In this document: piece after piece, positions 15,108 through 23,498 of the stretch
Layout of the letters: the number at the start of each line of letters is the position of its first letter
Position numbering within the stretch: the stretch's first letter is position 1
DNA from: Gammaproteobacteria bacterium
GTDB taxonomy: Bacteria; Pseudomonadota; Gammaproteobacteria; Pseudomonadales; Azotimanducaceae
Reading direction: 5' to 3'
Length of the DNA stretch: 64,000 bases
Assembly (NCBI GenBank): GCA_021773565.1
Contig: JAJFJZ010000016.1
Coordinates: forward strand, 1-64,000
Notes under the pieces: generated by a model
Database searches by the model: none
Told to the model about the DNA's origin: nothing
What the model saw: only the letters and a program-made list of their open reading frames with translations
Made by a program: the position numbers and the translations under genes

Positions 15108-16164
15108 TGCCGAATAGCCGAACCTGCAACCTATCTCCCAGGTCCGCTATGTGCTGATCAAAAAAATGACTGTAACGTTGGGTCATAGCTGCCGATTTAT
15201 GTCCCAGCACTTCCATTAGCTCCCTCTGTGTTGCGCCTGCCATGGCTAAATGACTGGCAGCAAGGTGTCTCAGGTCATGGAACCGGAAATCTCCAAGTTT
15301 CGCTTCGTTTCGAATTTCACACCAAACTTTTCTATAATAAAATGGTGCATACCCAGTTTTATTCTTGAATACAAAATCATCACCCCGAAGAGAAGCCACT
15401 TTTTCATGTGACTTCATTTTTCGAACCAATTCCAGAGCATGACCGCGAATCGGAACTGGTCTGTGCGTTCCATTCTTTGTATTTAGTAAGCGAGCCAAAC
15501 CCCGATCAAGGTCAATGTCTTTCCATCGCAACCCTACGAGCTCTCCAGCTCGTGCACCACTTAACATGGCACACACAACAAAGGCATACATATGCGGTTC
15601 TGAAGATGTCTTGCAAGCCTTCAAGAGCAGTTTCTGCTCTTCTGGTGTCATGAGTCGGTCGCGTTGCACTTCGCCTGGTATGCGTCTAATGCGGGCGACA
15701 TTGTCCTGAACCCAGTCCCATTGTTGGGCTTCGGTTAATACCGCGCTAATACAACTCATCCGGCGGTTAACAGTTGCCGGTGCAAGCAGGTTCCCATGAC
15801 GAGAATTTGTTTGTTTGAGTAGATCACGCGCCTCGATGAAATCGGAACGGCGCAATCTATTCAGTTTTTTGTTACCGAGCAGCACACCCCTGCGGTTTTT
15901 GGCTTCAGTCTTCCACCATTTAAGAACACCTTTGGCGTATTTGGAAACATTACGATCCGGGTCTTCCAGGTATCGCTCGATGGCATCAGAAAGTTTATTG
16001 CGATGTTCCGTCTCGAAGATTTCACCCTCAGCAATTCTGGATTCTTTGCCTGCAGCCCAGACTTGGGCTTTGCGCTTACTGGTGAATGTTTTAGTGAGCG
16101 TAGGATGGCCTGCTTTACGGACCATTACATGATATTTGCCGTTTCTTTCTCTGATTGTTGCCAA
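15100..16164 (-). CDS. int: Tyrosine recombinase (integrase) of the tRNA-Cys island
   Basis: The 354-residue site-specific recombinase has an N-terminal arm-binding domain (ATIRERNGKYHVMVRKAGH), a SAM-like core-binding domain near 70-160, and the catalytic domain. The catalytic residues are Arg in SGARAGELVGLRWKDIDL, then HDLRHLAASHLAMAG (His-x-x-Arg), a His in LGHKSAAMTQRYSHF, and the Tyr nucleophile in the same stretch. The TTG at 16164 gives the usual ATIR-type N-terminus; the frame is open to another TTG at 16215. Neither has a clear ribosome-binding site. Its 5' end points at the tRNA-Cys gene about 110 bases away, as expected for an integrase beside its own att site. Confidence 0.92.
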   Translation of the reverse strand: MATIRERNGKYHVMVRKAGHPTLTKTFTSKRKAQVWAAGKESRIAEGEIFETEHRNKLSDAIERYLEDPDRNVSKYAKGVLKWWKTEAKNRRGVLLGNKKLNRLRRSDFIEARDLLKQTNSRHGNLLAPATVNRRMSCISAVLTEAQQWDWVQDNVARIRRIPGEVQRDRLMTPEEQKLLLKACKTSSEPHMYAFVVCAMLSGARAGELVGLRWKDIDLDRGLARLLNTKNGTHRPVPIRGHALELVRKMKSHEKVASLRGDDFVFKNKTGYAPFYYRKVWCEIRNEAKLGDFRFHDLRHLAASHLAMAGATQRELMEVLGHKSAAMTQRYSHFFDQHIADLGDRLQVRLFGNE

Positions 16165-16206
16165 TACCCAGTACCAGTCAATCTTAAGAAACAATAGTCT
16201 ATCATA

Positions 16207-16225
16207 CTGTGCCAAATCTGTGCCA
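16207..16225 (+). repeat. Right presumed integrase arm-type sites
   Basis: CTGTGCCA occurs at 16207-16214 and 16218-16225, 11 bases apart, between the integrase start and the tRNA-Cys core. An identical pair lies at 6856-6874 inside the other end. They are probably bound by the integrase, and their position would also let it repress its own gene. Confidence 0.55.
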
Positions 16226-16272
16226 CAGCAGAATCAGTCAACAAGAAAAATTAGTTAAGTGTTTGATTTTAT

Positions 16273-16346
16273 TGGAGGCTGAGACCGGATTCGAACCGGT
16301 GTACACGGAGTTGCAGTCCGCTGCATATCCTCTCTGCCACCCAGCC
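16273..16346 (-). tRNA. tRNA-Cys (GCA), encoded CCA end
   Basis: The minus strand reads as a complete 74-base tRNA. The acceptor stem GGCTGGG pairs with CTCAGCC, followed by discriminator T and CCA. The anticodon arm is GGACTGCAACTCC with anticodon GCA. The T-arm is ACCGG, TTCGAAT, CCGGT. The T at position 73 is the cysteine identity base. Its 3' half is the integration target of the neighbouring island, whose insertion restored an intact gene. Confidence 0.95.
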
Positions 16347-16452
16347 CTGCGAGGATTAAAACCTGAACGATCCAGGTTCCGGATTTCCATCATCTTTTCA
16401 ATGAATTAAACCGGATCGCGTATTCTACAGATTCCCGCTACCAACACCACCA

Positions 16453-17223
16453 TTAAACCCCATCCAGGGTTTTCAGCATGCGCTTTAGCGCAAAATGGCG
16501 GTAACTGGTCATCATCAAACCTTCAATTTCATCCCAATCCAGTTTGTCTTCCACATCCAGGGTAATCCAACCGTTGTGACCCATGTATCTGGGTATCGTG
16601 AAGCGCGCATCAAAAGTCATTGCGCCCTGCTGCTCCGCTCCCACCCAAAACATCAACAATACGCGCGCGTTATTTGAGTGGACGGATATGAAGGACTTTT
16701 TTCCGGCTCTAAATACAGGATCGCCGAACTGGCGCTGCTCGATAACTTCTGGCAACTGTTCACACATTTCCCGTAAGTGCGTCAGAACCTCTTGCGCTCT
16801 CGGTGAACCAAGCGGATCCAGTATCAGAGGGTCAATGGTTTCTGTGGGAGGAACAATATCGATGGTATCGCCAATTAGATCCGTGAGAGCAGGTGGCGCC
16901 ACATTTTCATACGCCTCCTGCACTCGCATCGCGACACTTTTCCATGGAAGTCCTTTATCCAGATTTACCCCTAACCAGCCTTTCGGCCCCACATAGGGAG
17001 GTACGAAATACCCAATAGGATCTGACTCGGTGTAGTACTGCTGCGCACCTTCATGTGCGCTTAACCATAGTGCCAACCTGCCGTCGCCATGATGGTTCAC
17101 TACAAAGGTCGCAAAGGTTTTGTTGTTAACCCGAAAATTGGGCGATCCGTGAGAAAGTACTTCCTCAACTTCAGGCAGGGAAAAACAGATTTCACGCACC
17201 GCATGTGGAATGTCTTTAGCCAT
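16453..17223 (-). CDS. MmcQ/YjbR-family protein, tandem two-domain form
   Basis: The product is 256 residues. Two copies of the YjbR/CyaY-like fold follow one another: residues about 1-115 (ICFSLPEVEEVLSHGSPNF, then FATFVVNHHGDGRLALWL, then GPKGWLGVNLD) and about 130-250 (MCEQLPEVIEQRQFGDPVF, then FISVHSNNARVLLMFWVG, then GHNGWITLDVEDKLDWDEIE). Single-domain YjbR proteins are about 120 residues, so this is a duplication. The family is described as DNA-binding-like, without a fixed biochemical role. It ends a run of minus-strand genes after the selenoprotein, separated by only two bases, so the two may be co-expressed. Confidence 0.85.
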   Translation of the reverse strand: MAKDIPHAVREICFSLPEVEEVLSHGSPNFRVNNKTFATFVVNHHGDGRLALWLSAHEGAQQYYTESDPIGYFVPPYVGPKGWLGVNLDKGLPWKSVAMRVQEAYENVAPPALTDLIGDTIDIVPPTETIDPLILDPLGSPRAQEVLTHLREMCEQLPEVIEQRQFGDPVFRAGKKSFISVHSNNARVLLMFWVGAEQQGAMTFDARFTIPRYMGHNGWITLDVEDKLDWDEIEGLMMTSYRHFALKRMLKTLDGV

Positions 17224-17225
17224 TT

Positions 17226-18161
17226 TTACTCCAGCCAGATACAGTTACCGCACCTGCCCTGTTCTGCTAATATTTTGTCCTCGGGGTTTTGGTACTGGGG
17301 CTGATCTTCCCGCTCGGTGCGCTCATCATCAGCCGGAGCTTCGCCACTGTCCTTTTTGGGCAGACTCAGCTTTTCCTTCCAGGCATCACCCTCGGTTGCT
17401 GACCAGACGTGGGGTAAGGTTTCTACCAGTCCGGGTGTTTGAAAGGTGTTAAACAGCGCAAGGCTCCTGCGCATAATATCCAGTTGCACTTCAGTCTGAT
17501 TAGGCGGGCCCGCGGTACGGCCCAGGGGATAATCCAGAAAAGCGGCACGCGGTACATTGGCACTCCGGGTAATGCTCAGGGCGCTGGTCATACTCAGAGT
17601 GGGGATACCTGCTGCTTCAACGGCTCTGGCAATCAATCCAACGGATTGATGACAAACGGGTCACACCGGCACCATGAGGGCAACATCTACTTCATCGGCA
17701 ATCAGGCGGCGGGTAATTTCCGGAGCTACCTTCTCCCGCACCTGCCTGGATGAATATATGCCACCCATAAAAGTATATGCCTTATCTGAAACCGAGCCGA
17801 TTATTCCTTCGTCCGCTAGCTGATTAAGCGTATCCCTTGGAAAAACAACGCTGGGATCAAGTCTTGCATCCTGGACATCGTAGGCAAAATGACTAATACG
17901 CAGCGCCTCTTTCGGAACGCTGCTGTCAATTATCCGCAGACTGATATCGTCTCTAAAATGAAAAGCTACCTGCCCTTTCGCATAAATTCCGCCAGAGGCG
18001 ACCAAGCCTACTTTACATTCGGACAATGGTTTATTTAGCGCAGTCCAGGGCGGTGTATCGTCATTGTGCACCCACCGATAAGGCAGGTAACCGAGTGCTG
18101 CATACTGATCCCGTGTGCGCTGAAGGTAGTCAACCGGCGGGCGTGAATTTTGTTCAGGCAT
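17226..18161 (-). CDS. Selenoprotein B (GrdB)-like, glycine/betaine/sarcosine/D-proline reductase family; UGA = selenocysteine
   Basis: Read through the TGA at 17661-17663, the gene encodes one 311-residue protein with selenocysteine at position 167. The sequence there is VALMVPV-U-PVCHQSVGL, the U-x-x-C redox motif of the GrdB family. Upstream (KVGLVASGGIYAKGQVAFH, then RISHFAYDVQDARLDPSVVF, then LADEGIIGSVSDKAYTFMGG) and downstream (IARAVEAAGIPTLSMTSA, then ARAAFLDYPLGRT-type segments) both look like the same family and keep the same frame. An 8-bp hairpin lies 11-29 bases after the UGA. The protein ends with a CGNC pair. No GrdA or other reductase subunit is nearby, so it is a stand-alone form of unknown substrate. 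It overlaps the Lrp gene by 8 bases. Confidence 0.85.
17632..17650 (-). promoter_or_regulatory. Candidate bacterial SECIS hairpin
   Basis: Starting 11 bases after the UGA, ATCAATCC pairs perfectly with GGATTGAT around the loop GTT. Bacterial SECIS elements lie inside the coding region just after UGA and present G-U in the apical loop to SelB. This hairpin has the right place and a G-U loop, though the loop is short. Confidence 0.65.
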
Positions 18162-18612
18162 AACTTAAAGGCAGCGCAGTCGTAGACTTGATAACTTCCA
18201 TTGCAAATCCAGAGCTGACATCCATAAAGGCGATTTTTTTAATGAGCTGTTTATACACTATATCGTAGGCCGCAATGTCCGGAACCACTATTTTCAATAA
18301 ATAGTCTACGTCCCCGCTCATCCGATAAACTTCCACTATCTCGGGAAGTTCGGCCACCGCATTGGCAAATATTTCAAGCCACTCCACATTGTGTTGACTG
18401 GTTTTTACCATCACAAAGGCTGTGAGCGAGAGGTTAAGCAGATTTGGATCCAGCAGGGCTACACGTTTTTTTACATACCCGTTTTTTTCCAGACGCTGTA
18501 TACGACGCCAGCAGGGGCTGGTGGATAAACCGACACGTTTACCAATTTCGGAAACGGCAAGTTCGCTGTCTACCTGTAGCAGTTCCAGAATACGCTTATC
18601 GGTTCGGTCCAT
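18154..18612 (-). CDS. Lrp/AsnC-family transcriptional regulator
   Basis: The 152-residue protein has an N-terminal helix-turn-helix (MDRTDKRILELLQVDSELAV, then IGKRVGLSTSPCWRRIQRLE) and a C-terminal RAM domain near 65-150 (AFVMVKTSQHNVEWLEIFA, then VYRMSGDVDYLLKIVVPD), as in AsnC/Lrp regulators that sense amino acids. The stop codon lies inside the start of the selenoprotein gene. It could control that gene in response to an amino acid or related metabolite, an inference from the 8-base overlap alone. Confidence 0.93.
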   Translation of the reverse strand: MDRTDKRILELLQVDSELAVSEIGKRVGLSTSPCWRRIQRLEKNGYVKKRVALLDPNLLNLSLTAFVMVKTSQHNVEWLEIFANAVAELPEIVEVYRMSGDVDYLLKIVVPDIAAYDIVYKQLIKKIAFMDVSSGFAMEVIKSTTALPLSYA

Positions 18613-18688
18613 ATTATTCTAATTTTTAGCCGAATACGGGCGAATTTTACTACATAATTATGCATTTGGGGTATTTTATCTGAATTAT

Positions 18689-19927
18689 TTATGGAAAAAG
18701 CAGTACGCTGGCCAGTGCAGCGCTCATGAGATTCGACAGGGTTCCAGCGAGAATGGCTTTCATGCCCAGTGCAGCAACTTCCTTTTTCCGTTCAGGAATG
18801 AGCCCTGCGAGGCTGCCCATGAGCATTGCCAAAGCATGTAGATTGGCAAAGCCGCACAATGCAAATGTTACCACCACCCTTGTCTGTTCCGTCATGGTGT
18901 CCTGAATACCCACCAGCTGAACGTACGCTATAAACTCATTGAGAATAATTTTTTGCCCCAACAGCTGACCCGCGATAGCTGCTTCTTCCCAGGGAATACC
19001 TAACATAAACATAATGGGGGCAAACAATTTACCCAGTATAAACTCGACCGACAAATTGCTTATTCCTACCCACGCACCCATCGACTCAACCAGTCCGTTA
19101 GCCAACGAAATCAGCGCTACAAAGGCAAGCAACATGCCTCCCACGTTAGCTGCAATTTTTACGCCCACCATCGCACCATCTGCTGCAGCCTGAATTACGT
19201 TCACCGGCTCATCCTCCGGATCTATATTCGCCACAAGGTCGTCATCCGGTGAAACACCATCTGCACCGGTTACCACAGGATCATCAGGAATCAATAGTTT
19301 GGCCATTAGCAAACCACCGGGTGCCGCCATAAATGCGGAGGCGATCAGGTAGTCGAGATCTATCCCAAGACTTGCATAACCCACCAGAATTGCACCAGAA
19401 ATGGAGGACAAGCCTACCGCCATAACCGTAAACAATTGTGCGTGGGTTAAACTGGCCAGGTAGGGCTTTATTACGAGCGGTGCCTCGGTCATGCCCACAA
19501 ATATATTTGATGCCGCCAACATGGACTCAACCCGCGTGATACCCACTATCCAACGAACGGCACCCCCAAGGGTACGAATCAATAACTGCATTACCCCTAT
19601 GTAATACAGCACAGCCATAAGAGAGGATACAAAGATGATGATTGGCAAGACGCGAATAACCACGACAAAACCCATCGAGTCACCAGACAATTTTGGCCCG
19701 AATATAAAAGATATGCCCGTATTGGCGTGATCAATAAAACCCTGAACACCTTCTGACATGGCCTGCAACACGCTGAGTCCAAAAGGTAGATAAAGGGCAA
19801 ATACCGCTATACCCGCTTGCAGTAAAAAGGCGGCGGCGGTGAAGCGGATATTTATAGCGTCACGCCGCTCAGAAAAAAGCACACCCAAACCAATCAAAAG
19901 AAGTATGCCAAAAAAACCCAGATTCAT
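18689..19927 (-). CDS. NupC-type concentrative nucleoside transporter (CNT family)
   Basis: The product is 412 residues with about ten membrane segments and the conserved CNT pattern. Examples are GMTEAPLVIKPYLASLTHAQ, then TVMAVGLSSISGAILVGYAS, then LLGQKIILNEFIAYVQL and VTFALCGFANLHALAMLMGS. The motifs GMTEAPLV and NEFIAY hold the acidic and polar residues that bind nucleoside and Na+ or H+. It imports nucleosides across the inner membrane using an ion gradient. It stands alone, 76 bases upstream of the Lrp gene on the same strand. Confidence 0.92.
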   Translation of the reverse strand: MNLGFFGILLLIGLGVLFSERRDAINIRFTAAAFLLQAGIAVFALYLPFGLSVLQAMSEGVQGFIDHANTGISFIFGPKLSGDSMGFVVVIRVLPIIIFVSSLMAVLYYIGVMQLLIRTLGGAVRWIVGITRVESMLAASNIFVGMTEAPLVIKPYLASLTHAQLFTVMAVGLSSISGAILVGYASLGIDLDYLIASAFMAAPGGLLMAKLLIPDDPVVTGADGVSPDDDLVANIDPEDEPVNVIQAAADGAMVGVKIAANVGGMLLAFVALISLANGLVESMGAWVGISNLSVEFILGKLFAPIMFMLGIPWEEAAIAGQLLGQKIILNEFIAYVQLVGIQDTMTEQTRVVVTFALCGFANLHALAMLMGSLAGLIPERKKEVAALGMKAILAGTLSNLMSAALASVLLFP

Positions 19928-19954
19928 AGCTTTATCCGTTATTGTTATTTAGTG

Positions 19955-20740
19955 CTAATAAGGGGTGTCACCACCATCGGTGTTTATGGATTGTCCGCGA
20001 ATAATCAAAGCTGCATCGGATAACAAAAAGGCTACCACGCGACCTATCTCAAGAGGCTGAATGTGTCGTCCCATTTGCGCGGGTACCATTGTCTTAAGTA
20101 ACTCGTTGGGGTCCTCTCCAATGCGCGCACCTACAGAAACCGCGACCTCCATCAACATCGGAGTATCCACCCCTCCGGGACAAACTCCGTTTACGTTTAT
20201 GCCATGTTCAGCCCATTCGGTGGAAAGGGTTCGGGTCAGGCTAATTACCGCTGCCTTACTGGCGTTATAACCCGCCATGTTGGGGTAGCCCACTTTGCCT
20301 GCATTGGAGGCAATATTTACGATAGCACCCGGCTTACCCGCGGAAATTTGTAACTCGGCAAATTTACGACAGCATAGGTGCGTACCAACAAGGTTTACAT
20401 TCAATTGTTGTTGCCAGTCTTCCACGCTGGCATCAAGATTTGGGCCAAGCCGGGTTATTCCAGCATTATTTACAAGACCATCAAGCTGGCCGAAATTATC
20501 CAATGCCGCTTCCAGCGCAGCACCAACCGATGTGGCATCAGCAACATCCACCGGGATAGTAAAAACAGATTGTTCCGGAACTGCATGAATAGTGCATAAT
20601 TCGGCTTTGGTATGTTCCAGGGACGTGTTATCCAGATCAGCCAATACCACCTTGCCACCGGCTTCCAGCACAGCTTCAGCAATCCCTCTTCCAATCCCGC
20701 GGGCACCCCCTGTAATCAAAATAACCCTGTTAATTAGCAT
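19955..20740 (-). CDS. Short-chain dehydrogenase/reductase
   Basis: From the ATG at 20740 the product is 261 residues, the normal SDR length. The NAD(P) site is ITGGARGIGRGIAEAV at the N-terminus, with LADLDN after the second strand, which favours NAD(H). NNAG, Ser in VNIASNAGK and Y-N-A-S-K form the catalytic set, and the C-terminus is INTDGGDTPY. The ATG lies one base after the stop of the M48 protease gene, which decides the start; a longer frame would overlap the protease. Substrate unknown. Confidence 0.9.
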   Translation of the reverse strand: MLINRVILITGGARGIGRGIAEAVLEAGGKVVLADLDNTSLEHTKAELCTIHAVPEQSVFTIPVDVADATSVGAALEAALDNFGQLDGLVNNAGITRLGPNLDASVEDWQQQLNVNLVGTHLCCRKFAELQISAGKPGAIVNIASNAGKVGYPNMAGYNASKAAVISLTRTLSTEWAEHGINVNGVCPGGVDTPMLMEVAVSVGARIGEDPNELLKTMVPAQMGRHIQPLEIGRVVAFLLSDAALIIRGQSINTDGGDTPY

Positions 20741-20741
20741 A

Positions 20742-22262
20742 TTACCGGGAGATCTCAGCAGACACCGTATAGGCGTTGGCATCCACCAGTTGAGCGTCAC
20801 GCAACCTCAAACGAACAAGCGTCTCTGTTCCGGGCTTTAAGAGCCTAACTGTTTCTATGTAGTTATCTGTAGTGCTCTCCACCCAGGTAAGGGATACCCG
20901 TATCTGGATATTGGACAGAGTTTGATTCGTGTCATTTTTTACCCATAACCCCGGACCCTGGGCCGTATTAACAATGCCGCTTTTAACATAGTTAGCCGGT
21001 TGTCGGGGTAAATCGATACTCAAATATCGTGCAGCGGCTTGCTGCCCGGCTGCAGACCCGGATTTTGCCGCCTGTGCGTAATAGCGCAGGGCTGCCTCTT
21101 CATTTCCATCACGCTCGGCCAGATTGCCCAGTTCGTTATAGGCAATGGCGGTAGGTAAAATACGCAGGCTGTTTTCAAAATCGCTCCTGGCCGCACCGCG
21201 CAGATCGAGTTTGCTACTGCTTAGTCCCCGACCCAGATACCAGGCAAAATAGGCATCATCCCGTTCAATAGCGCGATCGTAATTGGTAATGGCGTCCTCG
21301 TAGCGTTTTTGTTGCAAGCGAATATCTCCGCGTAATCCGTGGAATGCACTTTCAGCGGGCTCCATTGTTACCGCCTTACCTACCAGAGCAACGGCCGCAT
21401 CCCACTGTTTCTTGCCGGCAAGCTTTCTTGACTCATCATAAGCTGCATAGGCCGCTTCTTTTCCATCCAGGTAGGCCATTGCAGCCTTAAATTCTGCTTT
21501 GCCTGTTCGACCGGTCTCACCCAGTTCAGCAGCACGGGCGCGATTATTCTCTACACGTTCCTGGGAAGGCGGATGGCTGGCAAACAATCCTTCCAGCCAG
21601 TTTTGGTTTCGCCCCTTGGAAAGGCGCACAAAAGTCTGTTGCAATGTTATAGAAGCACGCGGGTCATACCCGGCGTCAGCAAGGTATTTTGTGCCGTAAT
21701 AATCTGCTTCGCGTTCGGCATCCCTGCCATATTTTGTGGTAATCAACTGGGCACCCAATTGGCCCGCGCCAAGCACAGCACCGGCATAGGCAGAATTTGA
21801 TGTACCAATCATCGCGGCCACCATGGCACCCTGTAATATTAATCCACGTTCCATGCTGCGTGCGCCGTGACGTGCCGTGGCATGGGCTATTTCGTGCCCC
21901 AGTACTGCTGCCAGTTCTGCTTCACTGTTTAGCTCTGTAAGCAGACCCCTGTTAAGCGCAATTTTACCCCCCGGTAAGGCCCATGCATTTGGCACGGAGT
22001 TATTTAGCACCACAAATTCAAAAGGTAAATCGATGCCGGTTACGGCCGCCAGCTTTAAACCAACACCACTTACATACTCTGTTAGTGATTTATCAACCGA
22101 GTATTGTCCACCCTGCATCTGCTGCGAAGGCAGGTACTGCTCCTGGCCAATTGAAATCTCCTGTGCGCGAGACACCAATCCCAGTTCACGGTTACCTGTA
22201 ACGGGGTTTACCGCGCACCCACTCAGACACACCGCGAGCAATAGTATGGTTAAACGCTTCAT
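20742..22262 (-). CDS. M48-family metalloprotease lipoprotein with TPR-like C-terminus (BepA/LoiP-like)
   Basis: In this 506-residue protein the signal peptide ends in the lipobox LSGC (Cys 16). The zinc protease motif is LGHEIAHATARHGA (HExxH), with the third ligand Glu in YGRDAEREADYYGTKYLADAGYD. Residues about 270-430 are TPR-like (AVALVGKAVTMEPAESAFH, then RYEDAITNYDRAIERD, then YNELGNLAERDGNEEAALR). An added C-terminal beta domain follows. M48 lipoproteins of this type work in the periplasm on outer-membrane protein quality control. It precedes the SDR gene by a single base. Confidence 0.92.
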   Translation of the reverse strand: MKRLTILLLAVCLSGCAVNPVTGNRELGLVSRAQEISIGQEQYLPSQQMQGGQYSVDKSLTEYVSGVGLKLAAVTGIDLPFEFVVLNNSVPNAWALPGGKIALNRGLLTELNSEAELAAVLGHEIAHATARHGARSMERGLILQGAMVAAMIGTSNSAYAGAVLGAGQLGAQLITTKYGRDAEREADYYGTKYLADAGYDPRASITLQQTFVRLSKGRNQNWLEGLFASHPPSQERVENNRARAAELGETGRTGKAEFKAAMAYLDGKEAAYAAYDESRKLAGKKQWDAAVALVGKAVTMEPAESAFHGLRGDIRLQQKRYEDAITNYDRAIERDDAYFAWYLGRGLSSSKLDLRGAARSDFENSLRILPTAIAYNELGNLAERDGNEEAALRYYAQAAKSGSAAGQQAAARYLSIDLPRQPANYVKSGIVNTAQGPGLWVKNDTNQTLSNIQIRVSLTWVESTTDNYIETVRLLKPGTETLVRLRLRDAQLVDANAYTVSAEISR

Positions 22263-22364
22263 CCGGGCAGCTCCATCAAAAGTTTTATTATGCCACCTTT
22301 ATGTCCGGCTATCGCTACTTTCACAAGGCACCACGGGGTATTATGCAGGTTTTGGGAAGAACGA

Positions 22365-22784
22365 ATGAAATACCTCCACACGATGGTGCGCGTCTCTGAT
22401 CTGGAAGCTTCACTGGATTTTTACTGTGACAAATTTGGGCTGGAAATAGCTGGGAAATACGACAGTGAACAGGGTCGCTTCACGCTGGTTTTCCTCAATG
22501 CGCCTGGTGATAAGAGTGCCCAGGTCGAGCTTACCCATAACTGGGACGCGGAGGATCTGGAAGAAGGCCGAAATTTCGGGCATTTAGCCTACGAGGTCGA
22601 TAACATATACGCCACCTGCAAGCAATTGATGGACAAGGGCGTTACCATAAACCGCCCTCCCCGGGATGGGCGTATGGCGTTTATCAGATCACCGGATAAT
22701 ATTTCTATAGAGTTATTACAAAAAGGCTCAGCACTCGAGGTAAAAGACCCCTGGAAAGACATGGAAAATATCGGCATCTGGTAA
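22365..22784 (+). CDS. gloA: Lactoylglutathione lyase (glyoxalase I)
   Basis: The protein is 139 residues with two beta-alpha-beta-beta-beta modules. The expected metal ligands are present: His in KYLHTMVRV, Glu in SAQVELTHNW, His in FGHLAYEVD and Glu in NISIELLQK. RNFGHLAYEV and PPRDGRMAFIRSPD are typical of GloA. It converts the methylglyoxal-glutathione hemithioacetal to S-lactoylglutathione. The ATG at 22365 follows GGGAAG. An open frame extends 25 codons further upstream without merit. A GST gene follows in the same direction, so both may serve glutathione-dependent detoxification. Confidence 0.93.
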   Translation: MKYLHTMVRVSDLEASLDFYCDKFGLEIAGKYDSEQGRFTLVFLNAPGDKSAQVELTHNWDAEDLEEGRNFGHLAYEVDNIYATCKQLMDKGVTINRPPRDGRMAFIRSPDNISIELLQKGSALEVKDPWKDMENIGIW

Positions 22785-22836
22785 AAACTGTCCACACATA
22801 AAATACCAATTCAACAATGTTACATAAGAGGAAACT

Positions 22837-23448
22837 ATGAAACTGTATAATTCAATGGGCCCAAACCCACACGTAGTGCGTATGTTTGCAGCGGAGAAGG
22901 GTATAGATCTGCAACTGGAAGAAGTGGACTTAATGGCTGGCGAAAATCGACAGCAAGCCTTTGGCGACAAAAACCCGTCTCGCCAGCTGCCCTGTCTCGA
23001 ACTGGATGACGGCAACTACATTTCTGAAATTACCGCGATTTGCGAGTACCTTGAAGAAAAATTTCCCGAAAACCCGCTTATTGGCAACACTGCTGAACAG
23101 CGTGCTGAAACCCGAATGTGGGCACGCAAGGTAGATCTGGGTATATGTGAGCATCTTGCCAATGGGTTTCGCTTTTCGGCTGGCTTGAAACTTTTTAAGG
23201 AGCGCATGGTAACCCTGCCGGATTCCGCCGATGGCCTGATCAGCATCAAGGAGGATAGGCTGAACTGGCTGGACGAACAATTAGCTGGCAAGACCTACCT
23301 GTGTGGCGATCGTCTGACGCTGGCCGATATTCTCTTGTACTGTTTTTTGCACTTTGGAAACAATGTCGGGCAGCCCCTTAATCCGGAATTTGAGAATGTC
23401 GGTGCCTGGTTTAAGCGCATGGCAGAGAGACCCACCGCACGGGCCTAG
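22837..23448 (+). CDS. Glutathione S-transferase family protein
   Basis: The 203-residue protein has an N-terminal thioredoxin-like domain (MKLYNSMGPNPHVVRMFAAE, then NPSRQLPCLELDDG with the cis-Pro, then ISEITAICEYLEEKFP, where E-I/S-T binds glutathione). A helical C-terminal domain contains DRLTLADILLYCFLHF. A ribosome-binding site (AGAGGA) precedes the ATG. It lies 52 bases after the glyoxalase gene on the same strand. Class and substrate are undetermined. Confidence 0.92.
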   Translation: MKLYNSMGPNPHVVRMFAAEKGIDLQLEEVDLMAGENRQQAFGDKNPSRQLPCLELDDGNYISEITAICEYLEEKFPENPLIGNTAEQRAETRMWARKVDLGICEHLANGFRFSAGLKLFKERMVTLPDSADGLISIKEDRLNWLDEQLAGKTYLCGDRLTLADILLYCFLHFGNNVGQPLNPEFENVGAWFKRMAERPTARA

Positions 23449-23498
23449 CAAAAAAAACGGACAACAAGCACAAATCACTGAGAGATCTCCGACTTTAG

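Larger units (their letters stand above)
6693..16291. mobile_element. Integrated genomic island at tRNA-Cys
   Basis: It is bounded by direct 19-base copies of the tRNA-Cys 3' end (6693 and 16273). Inside, reading away from the tRNA, lie a tyrosine recombinase, a coupled unknown gene, an AlpA-like protein, a replication-type HTH protein, iterons, a small helical protein, a SEC-C protein, a zinc-ribbon nuclease and a lipoprotein hydrolase. Paired CTGTGCCA sites with 11-base spacing sit just inside both ends. Cargo genes look richer in A+T than their surroundings. A degenerate attachment copy at 9534 suggests a composite of two insertions. No conjugation or virion genes are present, so it would need help to move. 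Confidence 0.75.

Noticed and set aside
17226-17636. Separate gene or pseudogene from the 3' part of the GrdB-like sequence
   Set aside because: The frame continues without a shift through the UGA into the upstream part, with the U-x-x-C motif and a hairpin. A single selenoprotein is the simpler reading.
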